From Saccoglossus kowalevskii (lineage: Eukaryota > Hemichordata > Enteropneusta > Harrimaniidae): DNA of 56,790 nucleotides. The stretch is from NCBI RefSeq assembly GCF_000003605.2, contig NW_003109983.1, positions 23,843-80,632 on the forward strand, in the 5' to 3' direction. A model generated the notes under the pieces. That model was not told the origin of the DNA, did no database searches, and saw only the letters and a program-made list of their open reading frames with translations. Positions within the stretch are counted from its first letter, which is position 1. Every line of letters begins with the position of its first letter. The position numbers and the translations under genes were made by a program. Below are positions 33,902 to 44,399 of this stretch, one piece after another.

Positions 33902-34054
33902 TCCAACATGAGAAACCAAGTATAAGGTTTGACCTGGGCGCGATTTGCATCATTACCTCCGGTGACTCCTACGATACCTCTAATCACCTAAAAAAAACAC
34001 CTAATTAAAATTTGGTAACGTCTTAGTTTGTACTCGTTGATTTGCTCAGTCACG

Positions 34055-34150
34055 TCAAGGTCGCCATCTTTATTTATATGAGACCCATAAATCTCGCGCA
34101 TGCGTGGCGCGACGTCTACATAAATCCATTAGGTGTAGGAAGCTATGCGC
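34055..34150 (-). promoter_or_regulatory. CpG-rich patch with NRF-1-like and YY1-like sites
   Basis: In AT-rich surroundings this stretch has TCTCGCGCATGCGTGGCGCG (NRF-1-like TGCGCATGC core and several CpGs) and GTCGCCATCTTT (YY1-like GCCATCTT). It sits upstream of the minus-strand exon candidate at 33901-33716. The strand assignment is inference. Confidence 0.3.
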
Positions 34151-35393
34151 GTTAATGATTTCGTGCGTGTCCATTACTACGTGGCGAAAATTAAATCATT
34201 GCAACTTAGAACAAAACATGTCATGAAATATATGGACATTAATCTGCTAAACGTATTCACCACCATTCAAAATTGCATTCGCATCTTGCATGGTTGCTCT
34301 TTTCTTGAGTGCTCGGCCCACTAGAGGTACAATGAGTGTTATAGATTCACTCTCGGGTTCACTGTCATTATGTCGGATGAAGTATTCCCATATCAAATAT
34401 ATTCTAGTCATATGACCTTTCAAGACGTTTCACTATGCATTTGAACATGTTGTATTCATTCATGTAAACAATAATTCACAATCAAGCCAATTTTTCTCAC
34501 ATCCGGGCAATTGTTGAAGGTACACATTATATGTACATAGTTAGTTATTGGAATACAATATCTTAAAATATGTGAGCTCATCTGCAGTTGATTATGTGTT
34601 TCCTTGGGCCCAAGTTCAGTGTCATGACCAATGCGCTTCATAACGTTTAAATGGCTTTTCTCTTTTGTTTCATTATAAACCACCAGGGATATATCGTAAT
34701 TTGTGTATTCATCTGTAAACTGGCTTGATAATTAGCGGAATAATAAATTTGATGCTTTTACTATGAGTAATCGAGGGTTTTATTATATGTACGCTTGCTG
34801 AACAAGAATAATACCCTTGATGTTGGCTACTTAAAAAAGAGATATCGGTAAAGCCGAACGAATGAGAGTAAAATCATTTTTTGTACTTTCATGCGAGGAA
34901 GGATGCAGACCGGGGATACAGACGAGCAGTCATGGAAGGTAGTTCGTTATTCTAAGCTGTTTTCGGTAATTCCACGAGTTTACTATATGCAGAAAGTGTG
35001 AAATATTCTTGAGATCTTCAAGAGAAGGGCAAATTAATACATTATGTAACCATGTTGTATTCTACAAATATAGTTAATATTAGTTTCCACGATTTCTTTC
35101 CTGCAATAATAAGCAATAAAAACGTGGCGACATTCTTATTTGCTTGAGACAGATACGAGAAATAAATATTGTCCAGGTTGAAGGTGAATATTAAACATTC
35201 CGGTAGTTTTCAAGTTTATCCACAGTTTAAATTTAACCATTCCAATCAAATACCAATGATATCTCATCTTTGACATACTTAACAATTTGGCTCTTTACCG
35301 TATTATAACACATCACTCGTTAATACTGTACTGTAGTTGGTCAAAACAGGATCACGTGTTATCGGCTAAATTACCATAGTAGCGACAGGGAAA
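34151..35393. other. Intergenic, nothing recognised
   Basis: Only short ORFs without domains; no clear repeat seen. Confidence 0.5.
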
Positions 35394-35761
35394 TTACGAG
35401 TTCTCTAGGGAGACTAGTACATCAACTAGTGCCCGGGGATGACGCCACTCGTCACTTGATTGTGTGATTTCCAATATGTCGTCTGCTAGTTCGGTCGCTG
35501 ATATCGATGGACCGCCTCGAAAGACTGGACGATTTAGCTTTAGTTGACGCTTTAGCTTCAGTTCAGAAAAAGAACTTGACACACTAGTAGAAAACAAGAT
35601 GCACCGAAGACGAAGGACGCAATCAGGTTTTCTAGAAGCGTCTTTACATCGTTTTGTGAAAAAATCGGGACACCGCTAGCAAACGTCGAGAAGAAGACGG
35701 CAGATGATCTATTCGCGTTCCTAGTATGAACGTGTAATGTGTTATAAAACACATATTGCAC
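35394..35761 (-). pseudogene. Coding-like remnant beside a foldback, probably mobile-element derived
   Basis: Two overlapping minus-strand ORFs (35761-35558 and 35597-35394) read like protein: SGVPIFSQNDVKTLLENLIA in one frame, then SELKLKRQLKLNRPVFRGG and ADDILEITQSSDEWRHPRAL in another. Higher GC than surroundings and a frame change in the overlap suggest a decayed coding region. I do not recognise the family. It abuts the foldback at 35779-35910. Confidence 0.25.
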
Positions 35762-35778
35762 GGCCTAATTCGGGCACA

Positions 35779-35910
35779 AGTATACGTCTATTTTCCCCTC
35801 GGGTTTTGTTGGTACCAACAATACCTTCTATTTCCCTCGGCCTGCGGTCTCGTGAAATAGCAGGTATTGTTGGTACCCCACAACCCTTCGGGGGAAATTT
35901 AGTGTACTTT
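35779..35910. mobile_element. Long inverted repeat / foldback element
   Basis: Core arms of 24 bases (35811-35834 and 35854-35877) match at 23 of 24 positions around a 19-base loop. Each begins or ends with GGTACC. Looser pairing extends outward through CCCCTCGGG/CCCTTCGGGGG to AAGTA/TACTT at about 35779 and 35910. The long ORFs that cross it on both strands are by-products of the palindrome. Confidence 0.8.
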
Positions 35911-35949
35911 TTAAGACACGGCATCTCCGATAACCAAATATAACATGAA

Positions 35950-38900
35950 ATAACGTAAATAATTCCTCGTAAGGCGTGTTGGCCTTCATCCGGACTCACT
36001 CCAGAATATTTGCTTTTGTACTTAGCTAAGGAGCTTTCCACTAAACACAAATGTAAGGATTATTGGCTTTAATCCAAATCTCCATTGGAAGAGTTGTAAG
36101 CAAAAATGTTCACATGAAAACAATTTTAATCTTGGAACCTTGGATGAGATTATAACAAAAACCATTTAAAAGTCGTTGCAATCTATTCATAGAATGTGAC
36201 AATAACTTAATAATTTAACATCAGTGTACTAGTAATAAATTGGGATATTGTCATGCTGCGTAAATAACTACATTCATATATTAAACAATAAGCAACAGAT
36301 TATTTGAATTTGTGCACACTAGTATTATGATTGGTTAAAGCATGTGAATTAATTTTTTGACAACCGGTTGCAAATCATTAAATCTCATTGGTTCTAGCTT
36401 ATTGTTTACGGATCAAATTGCCAATTGCATCCCTGACACTGCGAACATAGTTAATTTAAAAATAATCATGTTCAGTCTTTAGATAAGATAACGGTTATAT
36501 ATGCTTATAAACGATGATCATATATGCAAATGAAACAGGATGCTCTGCGAGATAATGAATGAGCGTTCTCGAGCTAAGTCACGGAACAAATACAAATAAA
36601 CGAATCCATCTAATATCTTAATAGTCCCTTATATATATATTTTCTGTTAATGAACGCATTTGTCAAACATCAACATGACTGCGCACCGTAAGTTTTTGTT
36701 ATCCAGTTCTAGTGTCCTAATTTGTGAACATTGTATTAAGGCAATGTGTTAATTGAATTAAAAAAAATAAAGATAAAATGTGCAAAGCGACTGTTGAAAT
36801 AAAGCATGATACCAATTATGCAGAATAAAGAAAACACATCCAGTAAATATGGATACGAGAATGCTCGTCAGTATAACATATTGACTAGTAATTTAACTAC
36901 TGGTTTTATTGATAGCCTTGTCCACTTTTATTGAATACGCTACGTTAATGAAACATTTTGGCTGTTATAATAAAAACAATATAACATAATTCATCAAGCG
37001 ACGGCGAATCATACCAATGGCAACGACGCTTGCGGCTACAAAAAGATATGCAATAGATAATCATTAATGGAAAGTGATTGATTATGCACACTTCCGGGAA
37101 TTATGCCAATAATCAATGTTCGGGATTCCTAGTCACACATCTCTCGATTACTTATTACTTGACTATATGATTGACTCGGTCGTTGTGATGCGTAGATATA
37201 CGATCATAACATCGTCACACGTTACCAATGTAAAAAGGTTAAATACAAATATTTCTAATTGTATTGAATTTCATATCACAATACTTGGTATAATATATAT
37301 ATATGATATATCCATCTGACAATAATCTATAAATTATTATGTACATGCACTGTGATTAATCAAGATAAAAAATGTATTGCGTTTTATTGCATTTCACTGC
37401 ATTGTATGCTGTCTAAATAAATCTAATGAGCTTTCTATTTATAGTATTATCGTTCTCGAGTACAAATGTATGTCTTCGCGAAATAAAAAAATACGCGCAG
37501 CGGTTGGCGTATGCAGAGTATGCCTCTTTAGTACATTACATCAAGCGTATTTTTGTGACAAATTATTCGACTGTTTTGTGTAATTCAATATTCAATTTGT
37601 TGACTTTAGCGTACTGAAAATAATTGAAAGCACATTTAGTTTATTCACGATTCAGTGCATGCCTCATCTACTTTGAGACATATTATATATGTATATTAAG
37701 TGAATTCATTTGCATCCATAATACATATTTGATACATAATATTCTAAAGTCAGAAACCGTTCAGCATTATTTCTCTGTATAATTGGCATTCACTGTATCA
37801 GCCGCAAATAATGTATAGTCTAATCGAAAACAATCATATACGTGTATAGTGGTGATGATGAATACTGGGCCACACTTTATTTATTTGTTATGTTATCACG
37901 TGCAAACTGTCAGACCCACAGAGCAATTCACCTTTCCATAGAATTCCTCAAGCGCCATTCGAGCATTATTATGACAAAAAAAACAACCGCTGTTGCAGGA
38001 TATTGATCAGAAAAAATGAGCTTTCACTGTTTTGATATACGTACCTTAGATGAAATATACAGTGGAAAGAGCAGTTCCTTTTTTATATCATTATAGCATT
38101 CGAACTATAGACAGTCATATGAAACATTTTGCACATTCAAAATGCACACAACAAGTGTGATAATTAGTTAATTTGTTATGTGCTATTAGACATGTATGTG
38201 TGCGTATTTTGAAAAAAAAAACGATGTGTGCTTAAGTCAGGGTTACCGCCCCCCCAAAACGCGGACTCGTCCGTGATATGGAATTCGACCCGTGCGGCCG
38301 AGACACTTTGTCGCGATGAAGACTTTATATTCAAGAAGAGCACGCATAATGTGAGACTGAAAATCTGCCACCCAATGTATATACATTTTGAGAGAGACTT
38401 AAAAATGTATTCATGTAAGCAGTCCTGTGCAAATTCCATTCTCTGGAAAAGCACTATTCTCTTTCTTTCCTTCATATGTAATGCGCTATACTAGACAGGT
38501 GACTCAATCAGGTGACGAATCAAAATAATGTATATAGTGCCTGACAATGAAGTATTTTGTTTACTGTAAACAAGACTCGGTTCGTATTATTTCAGATCTT
38601 ACCACAATCTGTATTTGGACATTATATTACGTCATTGATATACATTATCATAAGATGAAGTATTACTCAATTACTTTCCATGGTCGATGAACAGTAACCT
38701 CGTATTTGTTTCTGAGCCACGTTATACTACGCCACATACTGGCTGGCGTACCAATCCCGTTTTGAATGTCAAGCAAACCAACACATGCATATTTTCCGTG
38801 GATCAATCAGTTGAACACATACGATAGTATCACGAAATTAATAATGAACTCTCATGAGTATCATGTTAGATTCAGGGTCGATCGATTAAATCGATTCCTC

Positions 38901-40870
38901 ATCCAATATGGCACATTGGGTTGTTAATTATTCTTATAATAACGAGATACGAGAATGATTGCAAATATCGATCCTTCATCAGGATGTAAACTCCAACACT
39001 GGGAATATCGCATAATTTGCTTATCATGGTAAAAAAACCATCACATCACAAAACAACGTATGAAGGTGTGTATTTACGGGAGTACTCATTCCCGGGACAA
39101 CAATATAATATGGCAATTACATTAAAACATCGACCTATGAATAAGGATATTTGTGAATTGTCATACATCAATAAATCATTGTTCCGTCTGACATTTAATA
39201 AAGAAATTAAATGATTTACGGCAGAAATTTGACTACAGGGAAATGATGTTAGGAAGTTTCTTTCGTAAGAAAAAGATTAATGTATGCAAATTTACAGTAA
39301 TAAATCAATATGTATTCATAATTTCGGATTGTAACTCAAGTATAACGAGAATTTGGGCAAGGAGTAATGATTTATGCACATAAAAATTGTGGCTGCATAA
39401 AGCCCCCAAAGAAAACAACCATTGTATGTGCCACAAGGCATATCAAAGAAACGTACACATTGTATATTTTTATCCTGCATATCACAATAAGGTCAACACA
39501 GGGCAGAAAGGAGCTGAATAATTGAAGTCAATATTGCCTTTAAATGTAATGTGATAAAGTGATCTCATTTCTGTCACTCACGTCATCTAGGTAGCACTGA
39601 GTGCATTTCTACGTTAAAAACATTATCTACGGAGATGGTGATGATATAACAACTATGTGTGGAATGCTACAATGCACGAAGTGTTGGGAAGGTAATACAT
39701 TCCCAATTTGTGATCAAGATAAAAACAAGGAGATAAGATTTATACTGAGAAAATGTTTTTCTTTTACGACAGATTAGATTATTCATCCGTCAAAAAAAAA
39801 AATGTAGAAATATTTACCATCATAACATTTCTGCATCATAAGTACTATTCAACTGGAAACATGTATCCACCATGTGTGCATAAATATCCTGAAATTATAT
39901 GATAAATTCAAGTTCAAATGCGATCCTCAGGTATTTCTACTGAAGTGAAAAAATATTATGACTAAAAGCATGACCGTACACAAATATCGTCTTCCTTATT
40001 TTGTGAGAACGCTTTTCACGATATAATTGGTGCTGTTAATTGTAGTGTAACCAGTAAAAATATTTTAACATATGTCATAAAAATATATATTGGAATAAAT
40101 GTTTATTTAATGCATGCGACTACTATCAACATTATATACATGTTCATCGGAGAATATATAGGGTAAACCTCAATTGACAATGAGTCCTGGAGGGTGACTA
40201 AAACTATGTCCATCGCTGTTAGGATGAACAATATTAAAAACAATATAATTGTATTATTATACCGAATAAAATGTATTGCAAAAATTAAAATTCACAGTTT
40301 TATCAAGCTATGATCTCCACAGGACTGGTGTTCAGTTTAATAAAAACACTACTTTTACAAACTCTGTCCATCGCTGCTGCACTGTCCTGGGCTTAGTGAT
40401 GTCAAGTTCGCATCAAAAAACTGAACTCACACCATTATTTTCTTTTCACACATACCCTATACATTATATTTAGATAAAATAAAAACAACCGAATACGATT
40501 CAAATTCGAACTAACCGGTGTCCTACATAGGCGAAATGGTAGATTCACCGACGCCTTTCACAGATTAGTTGCGCAAGAGCAGATCGAATGTATGTACTCA
40601 CGACAGGCGAAATAGAAAGAAGCGAAATATATAGCTACAACATTACAGTTTTTTTCAAAACAAGCATGCCACACCTATCATTTCATTGATATTACCGCGC
40701 AACGTTTCCTCTTGACAAGTATTTACATCCGGATGGCCACAATAACCTCGATTTCCTATTTATTCATATTGAATCTAAGTTTGCGTAGCTTAGGGCTATG
40801 GAAAGTTGGAAGGTGTGGTAATCTGTTCCATATAACACCACACCATACTTAATTAAAACAAACCATAAAT
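35950..40870. other. Gene-poor AT-rich stretch with one GC-rich island
   Basis: No gene supported. The exception in composition is about 38236-38310: a run of seven C, then CpG-rich sequence around ACTCGTCCGTGA, with self-complementary GGAC-GA-GTCC on the other strand. An ORF at 39017-39214 has no recognisable features. Confidence 0.45.
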
Positions 40871-40876
40871 ACGGAT

Positions 40877-40990
40877 GCAATTTAATTGAGTTTAATTAAA
40901 TTGTACTTAACTTGAATTTCTATAGGATTACAATTTAATTGAGTATAATTAAATTGCCTTTCAATATAGGAATGCAATTTAATTTTAAAT
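40877..40990. repeat. Three-unit array of an AT-rich palindrome
   Basis: CAATTTAATT-GAGTTT-AATTAAATTG (40878-40903) and a near-identical unit (40931-40956) are palindromes with perfect 10-bp arms. A third, half unit starts at about 40974. The stretches between also share GAATTTCTATAGGA/CTTTCAATATAGGA, so the whole roughly 50-bp block is repeated. Confidence 0.85.
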
Positions 40991-41905
40991 CGCATATCGT
41001 AAATTGTGGTTCAAGGATAGAGGGAGACTTTGGGTCAGGTACACATTCGAATATATATCACTATAAAGCGTGAATGTGATTAGCTGTCCTGGCTATGAGG
41101 TATAATATAGAATTCTTATTGGTATCTCTCATTGTTGAACAGTAAATAACTACGCAAATATTTTGTGCAACTTGAACTATTGATTAGTTATCGCTAAACA
41201 TATGTTTGGAATCTTTTTGTGTTGGCTGCACATGAGTATTTAAAAGACAATTGATGTGTGGACATAGTTATGTCAGTTGAGTCCAAATTAGTTACTGTGT
41301 CACTATATTAGACATTATGATCTGTTTTGATCAAGACAATTGCATTTCTAATTGTTAAACTGCATGTCTGTTTGTCCTTCGTTGCACTCATTCAGAAGCC
41401 GCGTCTGGCACATCATCTACTTCCCACGTATATGGTACATCATTCTGAAACTACATTTCCATACAACAGATCCAGATCGGTGTAACTAACTATCTATGCC
41501 CGTGATCTCGCGTTGTTTCTTTCGCGATCTTGATAAAACACGAATCTTCAAAATAATAGGATATCACAGAGATTTTTGTATATTAACTATATATTTGCTT
41601 AGACCGCGCTTATTGGTCGATCATTATCACTGTGAAATCATTAATGCAACATCGGCTGCATAAAGTATTAGTTTCCCATCTGCCCCTTTATGCCTGCTCA
41701 ATAAGGCTGGAACCATTTCATCACATTTCCTCATTACTTGTTTTTCTTAATATGTTAAAGTGACACTGTCTATTCTATTTTGAGCTTGTGGTAATTAGGA
41801 TAACGTTGCTACAACAACAATCACGTGCGGCATCAATGTCAATTTTAAGGTTTAAACTATTTAGGCTTCATATAGTCCGATATGGCGTGAAGGTGAATAT
41901 ATTTT

Positions 41906-42406
41906 TTGCGTTTTTCGCAAAGGAATCTGCATTCAGTCCTGTATTCCAATCTCTTCCCTTGTTGTGGAAATACGGTCTCAGGATACACCGCATCATTGAT
42001 TGAAAATAGCTTTGGTACGCTGCAAACGAAACGGAATTCTATTATATTCATTCATTTGCACTATTTTAGCTTGTTAAACCACGGTGCCGATAATATGATA
42101 CGGTATTGCATTACCAAGGGTATCATGCCGGTGGCACGGTTTGAATACAATAGCATTAAATTGTTCTGGTCTGGAAGGAATATTAAAAATATCTTTGCAG
42201 TAATCACACAATTATTTGAGACTTGTGGTGCCACTGTTACGCCAGCACGCAGTGCATGTAATCAGAATATAACGTACACATATTATTCTAATAATAATTG
42301 GGGTATTTTCTGTAGTGATGTTATTCATTATTTTATATATTTGAAAAACATTCCCGCTGTTAGCAATGCACGTTTCAATAAAAGAACTGAAGATATTAGA
42401 AAATGA
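41906..42406 (+). CDS. Longest open frame in the window (166 codons), unrecognised
   Basis: Open from 41906 (TTG; the first good ATG inside is at about 42092) to TGA at 42404-42406. It contains segments such as HGADNMIRYCITKGIMPVAR, FEYNSIKLFWSGRNIKNIFA and ETCGATVTPARSACNQNITY. No signal peptide, zinc motif or known catalytic signature is evident. It ends 2 bases before the first unit of a minisatellite, so it may belong to the same mobile element. Chance in AT-rich DNA remains possible. Confidence 0.25.
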   Translation: MRFSQRNLHSVLYSNLFPCCGNTVSGYTASLIENSFGTLQTKRNSIIFIHLHYFSLLNHGADNMIRYCITKGIMPVARFEYNSIKLFWSGRNIKNIFAVITQLFETCGATVTPARSACNQNITYTYYSNNNWGIFCSDVIHYFIYLKNIPAVSNARFNKRTEDIRK

Positions 42407-42407
42407 G

Positions 42408-42960
42408 CAAATCTGAGGGAGGTCTATCTGAGGTACCTACATATATAATATGAAAGCAATCGGACACTGGTTGGGTTGAGAATTAAAGATGTCATCACTA
42501 AATAACCAAATCTGAGGGAGGTCTAACTGTAGTACGCATATTTATAATACCAAAACAATCGGACTTGCGGTTTTCAACAAGAAATCGAAAATATCACTTT
42601 TTACCAAAAATGACAAAAATATTCATTAAAATTAGAGAATCAAAAATATCATCACGAAATAAACAAATCTAAGAGCGGTACAATTGTAGTACCTATGTAT
42701 TTAATATCAAAGCAATCATACTAGCACCTTTCAACAAGAAATCGAAAATATCGCTTTTTAACAAAAATATTCATCAAAATTAGAGAATCAAAGATATCAT
42801 CACGAAATCAACAAAGCTGACTGAGAACTACCCTACGAATCTATGTTGCAAATATGAAAGCATTTGGTTGAACGATATTTAAGAAGAAGATAAAAATGTA
42901 AACAGTCGACAACAGACTACATACTACAGGATACAGTTTACTTACTACTGTCTACATACT
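42408..42960. repeat. Minisatellite array with structured tail
   Basis: Units anchored on CAAATCTGAGGGAGGTCT-like sequence start at 42408, 42507, 42664 and 42812. Each continues with ATAATA-n-AAAGCAATCGGACT-like, TTTCAACAAGAAATCGAAAA, TATTCATCAAAATTAGAGAA and ATCATCACGAAAT. Complete units are about 150 bases; the first is about 50 bases shorter. The tail contains CTACATACTACAG twice and then GACGACGACGGACAC and GTGTCGTCGAC, which can pair over 7 bp. Confidence 0.85.
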
Positions 42961-43409
42961 ACAGCCTGACGACGACGGACACTTAGTAATTTAAAGGACT
43001 CCGTGTCGTCGACTTTTTCATCAGCGGGGCTAAATATGTGGTGAACTGTGTATAATATTTTGCGTGCAAATAATTGTTATTCTAGTAGTATAGTGCAAAA
43101 TTTGGAGTTGAACTAATTGAAAAAAATATTTCTTTCAGCTTAATTAAAACGACCATTTCCAAAATAAATACAAAACACAAGTAAATTGTGTCATAAGTTT
43201 GTTATAAACCTTTTTTTATTCGAATTTGAATTATCTTGTTTACCATTGACGATATGTTCACTAAGATCGAATATAATGTAGTTGCTTTATATGTTGAAAA
43301 ATATATTTTATAAAGTTTATCTACCCCAAACATTTTTAATGCCATTCTTGTCATTTTGTAAGATACTGTACGCATTTGACATTCTGTCACGGATAACAGT
43401 GTAACTTAC

Positions 43410-43564
43410 TATCAATTGACCATGCAAACTAGATTTGTTAAACTGCAAGGAAAAAACAGTGTCCTCTTGAATGATTGCAATGACTCCACCTGGTGCACGT
43501 TGATTGAAGGAGACACAAATATTTTTTTTATATGGATTTCTCAATGCGAGGATATACATGTTTT
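43410..43564 (-). CDS. Candidate internal exon, unknown protein
   Basis: Between an acceptor ATTCAG (before 43564) and a strong donor ATA|GTAAGT (43409), the frame reads NMYILALRNPYKKNICVSFN, QRAPGGVIAIIQEDTVFSLQ and FNKSSLHGQLI. Protein-like beta-strand-rich composition. Entry phase 1, exit phase 0. It could follow the candidate at 44397-44185. I do not recognise the domain. Confidence 0.3.
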
Positions 43565-44184
43565 CTGAATACGGATCTTGTACAACATTTCATTCCTAGC
43601 CATATGTTTGTGGCAGTGTTGAAAGAGTATCTATAGGATGGAAAAATAAGATTATCACTGAGATCACTCGGAAGAAAAAGACGCCACAAACACTGGTTTA
43701 CGAGAATGACTTGATAAAAATGTTGGAAGTCCGGAAAATAAAATTGGGGTTAAACCACGAATGAGAAAGATTAATTAGCAGGCAGTGAAACCATGTAGAT
43801 AGCGAAACATACAATCGAACATTTTGATTTGACTAGAACCTATTGGTATATTTAAGATAGTAACAAGTTTTATAAATTGATCGTGAAAAGCTGAAACATG
43901 AAACATGAGACACAATATAGCAGACATAAAACAAGACTGTATGTAGTTGGTTATTGGAGTGGGATTTACAATACATTGTTTGTTGAGAAACAGTAGTTAG
44001 ACGTTATGTTTATATTACTTTTTTGTGAAATTTATTTATAATATCTCAACTACAATAATATCAGGCTCACAAATATCATATCGTTATTGTGCTTTTTGCA
44101 TATGATTAATTTGAAAATATGGGGTTGGCATTATAAGCTACATACGCTCCCAGATCCCCACACTTTAACTGTAGAACCTGAAAT

Positions 44185-44397
44185 CTATTTTGAAAATTCG
44201 ACATTTTCACTTAAAATTAATCTTTCATTTCCGTCAACTATTACGTGATAAATAACTGTTTCGTAGCTTGACTCATTGCACACAATTCTCTGTTTGCAAT
44301 TAACACCATCGTAGACTAGTACGGACCCGCTAGTAAGACCTTTACGTTCGAGCTTTATAGGTTTGTTCACACTCAATTTCATTTGACATGTAATCAT
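44185..44397 (-). CDS. Candidate exon or ORF upstream of 43410-43564, unknown protein
   Basis: Minus-strand ORF containing SVNKPIKLERKGLTSGSVLV, YDGVNCKQRIVCNESSYETV and IYHVIVDGNERLILSENVEF. The composition alternates beta-strand-like and charged segments, with two cysteines, like an extracellular beta domain. A possible donor TTTTAA|GTGAAA (about 44206) gives phase 1, which would join the exon at 43564-43410. No convincing acceptor or signal peptide was found at its 5' end. Confidence 0.28.
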   Translation of the reverse strand: MITCQMKLSVNKPIKLERKGLTSGSVLVYDGVNCKQRIVCNESSYETVIYHVIVDGNERLILSENVEFSK

Positions 44398-44399
44398 GA

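Noticed and set aside
35737-36050. Long ORFs on both strands over the foldback
   Set aside because: Mirror-image artefacts of the inverted repeat.
38236-38300. Possible hammerhead ribozyme around the GGACGAGTCC palindrome on -
   Set aside because: The required CTGATGAG and GAAA core elements are not present in the right arrangement.
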